From the NCBI GenBank assembly GCA_008973525.1, contig WACJ01000125.1, positions 1,736,001 to 1,800,000 on the forward strand: a stretch of 64,000 nt of DNA, read 5' to 3'. The notes beneath the pieces were generated by a model. It was given only the letters and a program-made list of their open reading frames with translations, did no database searches and was not told where the DNA came from. This stretch comes from Stenopsyche tienmushanensis. Its lineage: Eukaryota; Arthropoda; Insecta; Trichoptera; Stenopsychidae. Positions 13,700 through 24,600 of this stretch are shown here, one piece after another (position 1 is the stretch's first letter; each line of letters opens with the position of its first letter). The translations under genes and the position numbers were made by a program.

Positions 13700-13822
13700 A
13701 TGGGAATGAAGTTCGTCTTTCTGATGGGGGGCATTCTTCGTAAAAACAATGACAATGAGGAGCATCAATCATGCAGAGAGCGGAGCATTGTTGCACGGAA
13801 GACAATGGAGGGCATTGTATAA
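13700..13822 (+). CDS. Short open frame with secretory-like start (unproven)
   Basis: A 40-codon frame beginning MGMKFVFLMGGILRKNN, then hydrophilic residues with a single Cys, ending at TAA. Its first 13 residues look like the start of a signal peptide (Lys followed by a hydrophobic run). The ATG context CCACATGG is good for a eukaryotic start. It lies directly downstream of the TATA/initiator-like signals. I recognise no homologue. It could be the first exon of a small secreted protein, a chance frame, or part of a conserved non-coding patch. The opposite strand is also open here for 85 codons (13498-13755), which weakens the coding case. Confidence 0.2.
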   Translation: MGMKFVFLMGGILRKNNDNEEHQSCRERSIVARKTMEGIV

Positions 13823-15694
13823 AAAGTTCAATATATTTTCTCTATGATCGGCAAGGATCGCTTTCACACTTTGGAATATTTTGGCGAACTCGTATTAATC
13901 TTCCGTAATGAAAATTTATTGTTCGATTCAGCCAACGTAGGGAATGATTTTACTTTTAAAACTGTCCAAAAGTGGAAGCTAAATCCGACACGAATGTTCT
14001 ATATTAAAAAAAATATACAATGAACCTTCCCGATTTCGGCTCCAGTCAATCCGGATGTCGGATAATTGGGATCAAAGTACGACAAAGTACCATTGTTCCA
14101 TGTACCATCTGTCAAACACAATCGTTGAGCCCTAATATATTATTATTTGACCTTATTGCTAGTATCTAATGTATTTCTATTTAAATGTTCTAGTTAACTT
14201 TATGCTTTCCAATACCAAGTTTTGGTATAGTTGGTTAGTTGTTGGACTCTTTTTATATAATAAATGTTCCAGATTTTGGTAAAATTTTGCACTGTTCCAA
14301 CAGAAGAATAGAAAGATCAAAAATTACGAGTAATATTTTTTCAATGAATTCACATATTTACTCTGTATGTCTGTGAAAGTAAAAAAGGAGATGATTAATA
14401 AAATTGTATAGAGCTGCTTTTATGCAACTGAAATTGTGATAATCTTTTAAAATATATGTATTTCTTAAAAATTACGAAAGATTCACAAATCACAATTTTT
14501 TTAAATTTTTATTATTTTTTTAAAAAATAATTTCTCCTGTCTGTAGGTAGTCCATATTGTAAAAAGTAGTCAAATCTTGTTAATGTTGTTAATGGTCCCA
14601 TAAAAAAGCTACTGCAAAAAGCTGCCCCAAAAAAAATTATCCTAGGCTTAATAGACTGGTGGAGAACTACTAAAAGTATGATCAACGGATGGGTGCCTTT
14701 TTAGAAAATTACTATTAAAAAAATATGGATATTTTAAACACATTTATGTTACTTATATATAATACCGTTGAAGGTAAATATTGTACACTGTGTAAATATT
14801 GTAAAATCCCTTTCAGAATCCAAATTGGCTAATTAAGATGAAACGTCCATGACATTCAATATCTGTACGTAGGTCCTTAATTTCAATGTAAAAAAATTAT
14901 AGTCAAAAACATTTTTAAAAGCAGCATTGATCTTCTCGTACATTTTTGAAATCCTTTTAGATTAATGATCAAAGAAACTCAATTTAGTATGAATCTGTAA
15001 AGCAGGAAGCAAAATATATTATCGGTCAAAAATTTTTGACTCAATTTTAAAGCCTTAAATTAAACGAACTTGTCGTTTAGTACTTAATTATTTTTAAATA
15101 ATTCGATTTAAAAAAAACCACCAAATTCGATTGACCCAATTTTTTGGCGCTTTTAACTTTTATTCCCCCTTCAAACTCAAGATAATTTTCGATACCTTAA
15201 CTTGAGAAAAAAATACATTTTTGCATAACAGCGTTTGGACAATTTTATTATGAAAAAAAAAACCAAAAAAGAAACCTCCCCAAATGCGCAGCACTCGGAT
15301 GCGAAACCTCGTTTACGTTTTACCTTGTTGGTAAATGAGGCTCGAGAGGGAAGCAATCAAATTAATTCCAAGGGGTTTCAATCTAGAGAATTATGCAGAA
15401 ATGGATAGAAAATGGAGGCGATTTAGTAAGATAACAAAGAGGATAAAAATTAAGTATTCGAGGTGCTGGTATATATTGAATTTTTTTTCCAACAATAATT
15501 CATTTCCTTATAAAACATCTTTCAAAAATAATTTTGGAAAAGAATACACTTATCATGGCAGTAGTCTCAAAGTTCTATATTGTATGCAAATATAATCAAT
15601 ACACTCCTATTTTTTAGCATATAAAAATGAATGGCATTGTAAAGACATTTTAGATACAAATGTAAATGAATAAATTTACCCGTTTTAAGGACCA

Positions 15695-15840
15695 ATATCT
15701 TAATACCTCATCAGGTTGAAAATTCCTCGAAAGCCCTATGGCTTGATTAAAACTTTGCTAATAATGAGTGTCCTAATTTAAGTTCAACACTTGAGACTGT
15801 ATAAAAGCAAGCAGCGACTAAAATAAATGTCTTACTTGTT
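15695..15840. repeat. Dispersed repeat 1, copy b
   Basis: Second copy of the repeat at 10255-10400, same orientation and visibly diverged. It ends about 215 bp before the mariner element at 16056. Confidence 0.5.
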
Positions 15841-16055
15841 CCGATTTAATCATACTAAATAAGGCACTATTTGCTTTTGGATATATTTTTAAAATAGACG
15901 AAAACGCGCATTTTAAATTTATAAATATGCAAATAATTGCATTAATATTAGATGCTCTTACAGCGATGATTGGTTGTATGCTATGATGCGACGTGATATT
16001 TATAAAATAAACATTAAATAAATACTGTTTACTAACATTCCTAATATTATTTATA

Positions 16056-16962
16056 TTAGATAAAGCGGAAAGAAATGTCTTTTTTTTTGGTTGCGTCTTT
16101 GCCATCAGTTTGCCTCGGGTTGCTGTCGAGTAAATACGTTAAGGTTGATGTCATTTTGAGGCTCTGTTGTTTGTTTTACTTTTTCAAATATTTTTATATT
16201 TTTTTAGCCATAGTGAAAATGTCCAAGCCAGAAATTTTTAGACCCATTTGCGATCTTGTTTACTGTTTTTATTCGATAAAGGATTAAAAGCAAAAGAAGC
16301 TACCCAGAGCATCTGTGATACATATGGCAACATATTGAATATTCAAAAATGCCATAGATGGTTCAAAAAATTCAAAATTGGCGACAGAGATTTGAAAAAT
16401 AAATCAAAATCAGGACAACTTCCAAAAATCGATGATGATGCATTAAATTCTCTGGTAGAATTTGAAACTCGAAAAACAATAAAGGAATTATCGCTAGACA
16501 TCGGCTGTCTCTGGTCGACAGTAAAAGACCATTTGAAAAGACTCGGGAAAAAACATAGACAGGGAATTTAGGTACCGCACGAAATGTCATCAACGGTCTT
16601 GGAACAACGGATACCCATTTGTTCATCCCTATTGTCCAGGTATGAAACCGATCCATTTTTAAGAAGGATCAATACTGGGGATGAGAAGTGGGTCCTCTAT
16701 AATAGTCCAAGAAGGAAAAAAAACAGTGGTTTTAGTTAACAACCAAAGGAGAATATTACAGCATGATAATGCAAGACCATACGCAGCAAGGATTACGCAG
16801 AATAAAATAAGGGAGCTGAAAGAAAAAGGCATTAAAAAGCTACCTATTTGTGGAGAGCGATTATAAATAACAATGGAAATTATTTAATTGGGTTATATTG
16901 TATTGTACACATTTTGTTTCTCCAAATAACAAAAAAATGACATTTCTTTCCGCTTTACCTAA
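16056..16962 (+). mobile_element. Internally deleted mariner element, 907 bp
   Basis: Both ends carry the inverted repeat TTAGRTAAAGCGGAAAG, continuing AAATGTC plus a T run, flanked by TA at 16054-16055 and 16963-16964. The full-length relative at 47363-48634 is 1272 bp. The 365-bp difference is explained by two internal deletions in the transposase gene. It sits in intron 1, antisense to the host gene. The termini look intact, so it could in principle be mobilised by a working transposase elsewhere. Confidence 0.9.
16219..16865 (+). pseudogene. Mariner transposase pseudogene (two internal deletions)
   Basis: It starts MSKPEIF, then after a frameshift reads FDKGLKAKEATQSIC and IQKCHRWFKKFKIGDRDL. 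This is the paired-type helix-turn-helix that binds the terminal repeats. A TAG stop ends the frame after KHRQGI. The first catalytic Asp survives in TGDEKWVLYN and the second in LQHDNARPYAA. About 70 codons between them and about 50 codons holding the third Asp are deleted. The frame closes with a junction peptide KEKGIKKLPI. Not functional. Confidence 0.85.
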
Positions 16963-17761
16963 TATTAACAGATATTCACAACGAAATCCATACAAAACAA
17001 CACAATCGCTGGTAAACTTAAATGCCTTATTCTCTACAAGCTGTTCTAAATATTAAAGTCATGGTTTCAACTGTAGCGATGATTGAAAGCAGTTTTTTTT
17101 ATTATTATTTGAGGAACTCTTTCTAGAAAACATAAATTAATCAATCCAAATTAATTAATTTTCACTTCAATAAAACATCAAAATTCAATCCCCAAAAATA
17201 TCTTACAATGTTATTTTACGTTCAACTGAAACCATGAAAATTGTCTAAACGTACACAAAGTTAGATGTATAGCATCAAATCTACTGTTGTTCATCAGGAG
17301 AGACGTTAATGGCTTTTCTAGACATGGCAGGTAGCAATTTCAGCTACAATCCGAGTCCTTCATATCAAGTTACGTGGTTCAACCAACATGATACAAGTAT
17401 TAGAACAAAATTTGATTTTAATTATTTTATCTCAATCACTAAAACACGTAATAATCGTAAAATTGTAGCTATTTATTTAAAGCAAAATTGCAAATTTTAC
17501 TGCATATGTAATTAATACAAATTGATCGTGTGCATTAATTAGATAATGTTAGAAAGTTCGCCAAAGTTCCTCAAACTAAGTCTGTTCGTAAGCAAAGCTT
17601 ATATGCAACCACGAAATTAATTTAAAACAACTTTAAGTGCTCACTATTAAGATGTCGTCTCTGTTACTTTACAAGAATTGACATGGTGTATATTTCCCAG
17701 AGAAGTTTGATTGAATTATAAAACTTACACTCTTGACTAATTATTGTAAATCTAGTCCTCT

Positions 17762-17803
17762 ATTAACCCCTAAAAATATTTTGTCGGTCCAAAACACCCT
17801 GTA
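17762..17803. mobile_element. Terminal fragment of the foldback family
   Basis: The sequence AACCCCTAAAAATATTTTG then TCGGTCC and AAAACACCCTGTA matches the last 40 bp of the foldback element at 44287-44831, with a few bases missing before the terminus. Only this end remains. Confidence 0.55.
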
Positions 17804-18267
17804 TAATTATAGAGAAACCCTAATTCATCGGTTACGATTCGAAGTTGATTACAAAACAACACCATCGCAAATGATAGCAAAATTGATGATTAAATCGAAG
17901 AAACAATAGAACAGACCATGTTTACTTTGCCAACCAAAGAGCAAATGCTCAAAACACTCTACCTATACATTAATCCGGCACAATCGATATGCTTATCTAC
18001 ACAAGTAAACATATTAACGCGGTAATTGAACACATAGCGCAAAACGATGATCCAATTGTAAAATGGGCTAAAATGAGTATATGATTCAGTGGCAATCAAA
18101 TCTCCATTTTTTTTAAAATAAATTTTGGTGGTTTCCTATTACTTTCTACATATTATGTAATATTAGGATAGGATTATTTGAATAAGATTTTTAGATGAGG
18201 GGTTATTCTACATGTTAGCAAAATTTCCATTATTTTAAAATTACATTTAATCATCTTTAAAACGATA

Positions 18268-18303
18268 AAAGCGTGTTTTTTGTTGTTTTTTGAAAAACGC
18301 TTT
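18268..18303. repeat. Short inverted repeat (hairpin)
   Basis: Arms of about 12 bp (AAAGCGTGTTTTT and AAAAACGCTTT) around a T-rich loop, immediately before dispersed repeat 2. It may form the edge of that element. No function is evident. Confidence 0.45.
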
Positions 18304-18310
18304 GAAATAA

Positions 18311-18697
18311 ATTTAACCCCTTAAAGAGGTAAGACATAGAGTTGTGTCCGAATTCCAGTGATTCAGAAAGAGCACTTTTACACGTTGATCTCGGAAACAG
18401 ACAGAGACGGAGAGTGTCTTGCACATTGAGTTTGGAGAGAAACAGAGACGAAGAAAGTGTCTTGCGAACATCGTAACCCAATACAATCGTTATTCCAAAT
18501 GTATCGACTAATAATGATATGTACATGATAAAATGAGTTAATTTCAAGTGTATTGTATATGTTTACTTGAAGAAATGAAGGAATATTGTGTACTATCGAC
18601 AGTGTTTATTTATTTATGTACAAGCTTCATACATGCTGCGACGGTCCTAACAGATAAGTTATTTTGTACGGATGATAAGTGGCGGACATACAAATAT
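18311..18697. repeat. Dispersed repeat 2, copy a (about 390 bp)
   Basis: Matches 23299-23707 over its whole length, from TTAACCCCTYAAAGAGGTAAG to GGCGGACA. It contains two internal units of about 40-45 bp with the core GACGGAGAGTGTCTTGC. The complementary strand has a 96-codon frame (18257-18547) similar to a frame in the other copy. That similarity follows from the DNA similarity and is not good evidence of coding. No long terminal repeat, terminal inverted repeat or tail identifies a class. Confidence 0.65.
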
Positions 18698-21600
18698 AGC
18701 ATCTAAGTTTATGATGATTTAAAATTAGATCACTACTCAAAAGGTTAAAATAAGGCTATACATTTTTATAAAGCATTTCAATGATCTACATCCATTAACA
18801 CGTTAACAGCGACACGAGAAAGCTCACTCGCAAAATTTATTTATTTGCTAAAATTAATAATTCTCGATATTTATGTAACAAATAAATATTAAATGAAGAC
18901 CATCTCACATGTTCACAGCCCGCCGATAATATGTTATGGAACTCTTCTGCTTCATAATTTATAGCATACAAATGTGTATTTAAATTATAGTCGGAAGCTA
19001 TTTCTAAGACAACACTCTCAAAATATTTTGCGGTTTATAATGTTTAACATGCAAATAAAATGTATGCACTCACGGAATGCACTTTATAACAGTAAAAATA
19101 ATTATACTATAAAAAAATATTTTAGAACATTAAACACAGTATTTGGTGAATTTGGGTACATAATAATACTCAATTTGTAAAAATTATTTTCACTTAATTT
19201 TCATAAGCCAATTAATGACCGCGTTGTTTTAATATTAACTAAATATTACCATGCTTCCCGTACATAATGTGTTAGTACGTCGTAAAAAGATCGAATTCCA
19301 GATTTAAGTCATCAGTCACTAATAATTCTGATTAAAGAAATATAAGAAATTCTTGGCATTTACTTTTTGCATATAAAGTCTTACAACTGCATTACATTTT
19401 AATGATACATCATTATGTATACTCTATATAATTAAAAACAATTTAAGCATCCAAGCAAGCAATGTCCCAAGGGATATTTCAACGGGTATATCTAAATTCG
19501 CCTAAGCATATTATGTATCCTCATGCAAACTTTCTAGTGACGTAGATCACTATATATTTCGAGAGTAAGTATACCGAAACTCATAAAACTTATTTTTAAG
19601 CCAAAAAATAGAATGACATGTGTCTAATATTACTTTTAAATTGCATTGTCTAAATATAGCGGCACCACACGAAGCTACGATATCCCAAATAAGCTGTTGG
19701 AACTTTTATCCACAAATTCCATTTACATTGATACATCAACTCGGAATTGTGTTTGACGAGTTTGTAAAATTGCTTACGTCGTTTATGTATTTACATAGGA
19801 AAGTTTCAAAGTTCTGAAGGCTACGTGGCTGGCTCGAATTCGATAGCAACATATGCGATAAGAGCTCTGGCGTATTTTTTCCGAATATTTTCTTATTATA
19901 AACGAATTCAGTTTTTTTTTGTTCTTTGTATAAGTGGAAAAAATGTTATAAGATGGCCATTCGAGCGTAGTTTGGCAAAGGATTCGCAGCGGGTAAGAAA
20001 CTAATAAATTTAATAATAACACCCTGGAGCTCCATGGCCGCATGTGGCTCTTTGATTGAAGCTTTCCTTTTGTTCCCATTTTGTTTCAACTCGGTTTTAA
20101 AATAAATATTTGATGTCCTAACTTTTATTGCAAAATGAATAAGATCAAAATTCAATCGGTATTTTTAAAACATTCCAATGCAGCGATCAATATTGGGACC
20201 AGACATGCAAGAAGTATATTGCCCGCCAAGTGAAGTGTTACCAAGTTAATTCCATTGAAGCTGCTTCAAAATTATACAATATTTACCAATTAAATTCAAA
20301 ATAATTAACTAAAAAATCTCAATGGCTACTATTTTCAAGCTTAAAATTTTCTTCTTTGCCTTCTTCGGAATTATTTGTAAATCATAATTTTTCACCCACA
20401 GAAAAACCAAAATACTTAGAAAGAAAGTCCATATAGTGATTTGGAATAGCGAGTGGTCTTGAAAAGGCAAGTACAAGCTTAGATCACGATTCCAATTTTA
20501 AGACACGTGTTTATTGATATTTCGACTAATATTTATTGATATTTTGAAATAAAAATATGAAAGTGATACTAGTGAATATTAGAAACGTATTGGCTTACAC
20601 TTAACCAATAAATTTTAACCGAATTCTTCAAATATTTAGATGATAGCTGAAATTGGACAATGTGTTATTATTAAAAAAATACTCAGCAGCTTCATTTGCC
20701 ACATAAGCAAAAAATCCATCTGATGTCCTCCAAAATTGAGCGTCTTTAGCCAATTTATTAAAAAACAACTGTGTTTGATTTAGAGAGAACATCATCAATA
20801 ATTTGGAACAATAAGGGGCTATGATAACAAAGAGACCTGCTCAGATCATGATTTATATCGAAATTTCGATGGTTGCTTTAGGCTAATCTTTTAGGATTGA
20901 AGTTTAGCATGGGAGAAACAACACCGTTACATGAAACCACTGTTAATCATCAGACACCGTTCGCATGAAACAAAACGGTCACTTTGTTTCTTTGTGCGCA
21001 TGCGTAAGTAGAGGTCTAAATAAGCAAAGAAAAAGAAGAAAAGTTGGCTTAAACTTTGACGGCGGGAAGACGTGTTCTTTCCGCCAGCTTCCCCTCTCGT
21101 AACTGTGCTTTTTACTTCAATGCAAATATAGATGTATTATATTATTTCAATGTGGACATCTCCACGACTCAATATAGAACTGACCTGCGAGCGTTGGTCC
21201 ATCCGGAAAGGCAATTAAGAATTATTAAAGTATCGGCAGATTCAACTTCATCATTCAGATGAAAAAATACAATGTTTTTTGAAAATTTGAAAAAATAATT
21301 ATGAAAATGACAAAGATGTATCAATTTACATTGGTAACAATTAATCCGGTGGAATCGAGATACGTCAGTATATCTTTCCGCGTATTGTATACTGAGAATA
21401 ATAGCAACAGTTACAAGAGTCAACATGTAAATGTTACGTTGAATTATGTATTCTTTCGGTCATTGGTTTATTCTTAGATCCAGACCAATTGTGTCACTGT
21501 AGTGTACACATTCGTCTCTACGAATATCTCAAAGCAGATTCATCCGACTATATGAACAGAAGACCAGCTTCTTGTAGCATAAAGGACTTTTTGAAATCGA

Positions 21601-22599
21601 CGTAGTGTAAACTGCGCTTTGTGTATCAGCAATTATAAAATAAATTCATCCGTGCATATTCACGAGCGATCCCAAATTATATCAAAGAATATAAATAGAC
21701 AGTATTACTTCGAGGTAGAACGGGCTATTATAGTGTGGGGGATGATTCTGGAAAGCCCACAAGTAGCATCATATTGTTTGTATATAGCTTCCCCTGAGCT
21801 ATATTTTAGCAATGGCTTTCAATGTATAATCCATGAAAAAATACCATCTCTTGTAATGTGAGATGTTTGTATTATATTCGTAATGGTTACTTTTGTCCAG
21901 AATCCATTAATTTCACCTTTGAATGCGACCTTTCACTATTTCTGATAGAGCGTATTCGCCTTATCACATTTCTCGCTGTTGTTATGTTAAGATGATATAT
22001 CTTTTCATATTTGTCAGAATCATCTGTAAGATGAAGATCAAATTTTCTACACTACCCTATACATACATACCATAATCTGGCATTGTGTCTTATTAAAATA
22101 ACATTTTCAATTCGTATAGTTGACTTCAAATTCCTTACTGATTCAAGCTTTGGACACATTCCATAAATTACTATCCAAGCAATCATAATTAGAACATAGC
22201 ATGGAATCGTAGTTCTCAGCTAAGCTGTCGATATTACAGGGTTAATAAGGGTTCATAGCCTAAAGACAGTCAACCCTTTACATCAATACATTATATGGTA
22301 ACGTTTGAAATGTCAATTTGGCCCACATTACCATACATAAACCTTGGATTAATACTATGCTTTGTGTTAGACTTCTTAAGGGAATGTTAACCGATGATCA
22401 CATTATTTTTATTTAATTAAAAACATAAAATTAAAGGGCTTTGATAACTTTTTGATACAATTCAACGATACTAGGTGGGAAGAGGTGAATTACACAATAT
22501 ATTTCGTGGCCCGATTGTATTTTACATAACTGGGAAACATTAGTTGGAATATAATATTTTAAATTTTAAATATTTTTACCATACATTTATATCGTAATA

Positions 22600-22884
22600 T
22601 TTTTTTCAATACTATACTCAAAAAAATCTGATTTTTTTCTACGGAGTGTTTTGCTATGTTTCACACATAAGCTCCGTGTCCTAAGTATTAGGCGTGTCGA
22701 AATAGTTTTTTTTATAAATTAATTATTTTGGCAGCCCTATTCCGTGACTCGCACGACCACCAGACCTGACACCAGTGGATTTCTATGTCTAGGGACGTGC
22801 CCTATTCCGTGGCTCGCATAGTTTTCAGATCTGACACCACTGAATTTCTTTGTCTAGGGACGTGCATATGCAAAACACCCTGTA
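22600..22884 (+). mobile_element. Foldback-family relic carrying a transposase fragment
   Basis: The left part matches the foldback inverted repeat (TTTGCTAYGTTTCAYACAT, then a GTCCTAA block). The right end is GCAAAACACCCTGTA. Between them lie two 65-bp tandem units encoding a degraded IS630/mariner-type transposase motif: ARPPDLTPVDFYV*GR in the first and SDLTPLNFFV*GR in the second. Active relatives read WPPRSPDLTPLDFFLWG there, where the Asp of LDFFLWG is the third catalytic residue. The Trp before Gly is a stop in both units. The relic therefore ties the foldback family to a Tc1/mariner-superfamily parent. Confidence 0.65.
22735..22864 (+). repeat. 65-bp tandem duplication within the transposase fragment
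   Basis: Units 22735-22799 and 22800-22864 both run from CCCTATTCCGTG to TCTAGGGACGTG and differ at a handful of positions. The duplication covers exactly one copy of the catalytic C-motif coding segment. Confidence 0.9.
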
Positions 22885-23298
22885 TGCTCTCTAAAAAGTT
22901 TTTTCAATACAATCAACATGTTCATACACAGAAATTTTTCATTGTTTAAAAAAAAATCCGCTCAATCTTCAAACCCAATATTACAAGATTACAGCAAAAA
23001 CTCTCTTCGATACGTTTATCTATCGAATGTGATCCGCTGGGTGAATGTTTAATATTAAAACTCAGAAGTCATACATATTTCCTTCAATATCCTACGTGAT
23101 ACAGAGATGAATATTTGATTATATGGATGTGACTCTTTTTATGAATGGATATTGAAGAAATGCCGTCCTTGCAATGGATTGCGTGTAGATATACTATGAC
23201 GATAATGTTGATGATACTTCTCGCAATTTGTCACAATATTTTTCCCGATTTAAATACAATCACAAAAAAAAAACAGAAAATACATAAAATTTAATTGA

Positions 23299-23707
23299 TA
23301 TTAACCCCTCAAAGAGGTAAGACACAATATTGTGTCTGAATACCAGTAACTCATAAAGAACATTCTTACATGTTGAAATCGAAGACAGATAGAGATGGAG
23401 AGTGTCTTGCATATTGAATTTGGAGAGAAACAGAGGCGGAGATATTATCTTGCAGGTCGGAGATTGTGAAAGGGAGACAAAGACGGAGAGAGTATGTTGC
23501 GTACATTGTACGATTGTATGGATTCTTAACCCAAATTTATCAACTAATAATGATGTGTGAATGATATAATGAATCGATTTCAAGTGTATTATTTATGTTT
23601 ACTTTACCGAATATTCTGTGTTTATCGACAGTGTATATTTATTTAAATACACGTTTCATACACGCTGCGATGGTCTTGACAGATAAGAGATGGCGGACAA
23701 GCAAATT
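23299..23707. repeat. Dispersed repeat 2, copy b (about 410 bp)
   Basis: Second copy of the repeat at 18311-18697. Here the internal GGAGA..TTGC unit is present three times rather than two, which accounts for the extra length. Flanking sequence is unrelated, so each copy arose by dispersal rather than by segmental duplication of the region. Confidence 0.65.
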
Positions 23708-24205
23708 ATCTTATTTAAAAGATTGCTCACTCAGATAACATAAAATATTTTATGTTAGAAAGAAATTATCAAAAGACGTTACGCGGGTCGTCATTGAAGT
23801 CGTCGTGTACCATTGCTATAAAATATATAGATGTGAAAGTCTTACGATCAAAGACAGTCATATTATGTTATCATGAAAGTTATATTATAATGTAATATCT
23901 CCTATATATGATATACTAATTTATTTTTACCAACAAAAATATTTCATAGGATGTTTTAAATATAAAAAACTACATTGTGTGCAGTCTTCAATTATAAAGA
24001 GTGAGCTTTTTCTTTAAAAATGTTGCCAAAGATTTACGATGCAGTTTGAACAATGCCAGATTATGACCCGTCTTGTCACTCGTGAAAATCTCCAGCTTGA
24101 GAAACGTGCTCTTGAGCTTTACAGTGATATAAAAACTCAAGCGCTGATGTAAAATACTTTGCGGTTTTTATTACTTTTTATATAATAAAAAAAGGATGTA
24201 CTTAC

Positions 24206-24440
24206 TCCGCTCAACTTTTGTCATGCTGAGTTCATCTCCTTTCCGCCAGTAGCGGAGTAGATTCCTCGGACTGAAGAGAGCCAGCAGACCACTACTTCCG
24301 CCACCTGGAACTCCCCTCCCAACGACTGCCCTCGACTCCTGATCGAGCTCCGAACTGCGACATGACGAAGAATCCTCCCCCAAGGAGAGCGACCTTCGCG
24401 CTCCCCTCAGGGTCACACACCCGCAGCCTCCGCACCCCAT
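24206..24440 (-). CDS. rdgC: rdgC/PPEF phosphatase homologue, coding exon 1 (lipidated N-terminus)
   Basis: First coding exon of the EF-hand phosphatase, 78 codons plus one base. The start is the ATG at 24440. The frame is open further upstream to a TAA but has no earlier ATG. The protein begins MGCGGCGCVTLRGARRS: Gly2 fits N-myristoylation and Cys3, Cys6 and Cys8 fit palmitoylation, so membrane anchoring is likely. Human PPEF1 also starts Met-Gly-Cys followed by small polar residues. Then come a RRSLS possible kinase site, a Ser/Gly-rich linker and LLRYWRKGDELSMTKVER. The last residues run into the IQ exon as [15 protein letters not shown], resembling the ERAFKAAALIQRW of mammalian PPEF2. 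The donor is A before GTAAGTAC, phase 1, matching exon 2. This is the most GC-rich stretch of the window. The linkage to exon 2 is inferred from splice phase and family alignment. Confidence 0.82.
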
Positions 24441-24600
24441 CAAACCGCCGCCACCCTTGCCCTTGCCCCCCTCCCCCCGACTACTAAACACTTTTCGTGG
24501 AATTTTGGCGAATTTCCACAACCACTTATTTAAAATCACTGCACTGTGACATTATTCAAACAAGATCTGCTAGCACAACTCAACTGCATAGTTGTTCACC
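24441..24600 (-). promoter_or_regulatory. Presumed 5' leader of rdgC with two short upstream ORFs
   Basis: Upstream of the exon 1 ATG the minus strand has an 18-codon uORF (24589 to 24536, ATG CAG TTG to TGA) and a 9-codon uORF (24552 to 24526). If the transcript starts further upstream, both would precede the main start and could lower its translation. I see no TATA box or good initiator, so the transcription start is not placed. Confidence 0.3.

Larger units (their letters stand above)
1954..24205 (-). other. Intron 1 of the rdgC/PPEF homologue, 22,252 bp
   Basis: The interval runs from the GTAAGTAC donor after exon 1 to the TTTTTAG acceptor before exon 2. It is AT-rich and full of mobile-element debris, listed separately. 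I found no alternative first exon for a short isoform, although one could be too short to recognise. Outside the listed elements the intron shows only scattered short open frames without recognisable motifs. The largest are at 9714-10082 on the plus strand and 12653-12964 on the minus strand. Confidence 0.75.

Noticed and set aside
18257..23583. Similar minus-strand frames at 18257-18547 and 23260-23583 as a duplicated gene
   Set aside because: The similarity extends over the whole repeat, including non-coding parts and an indel of a minisatellite unit. It reflects a dispersed repeat, not a conserved protein.
24039..24152. 37-codon plus-strand frame with RLVTRENLQLEKRALELYSD
   Set aside because: It looks like a short coiled coil but is too short, antisense to the host gene intron, and lacks supporting signals.
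24171..24539. 122-codon minus-strand frame that would start at 24539
   Set aside because: The first codon is GTG, not ATG, and a TAA lies four codons upstream. The first real ATG is at 24440, and the frame ends at the splice donor (24206), so the gene model uses 24206-24440.
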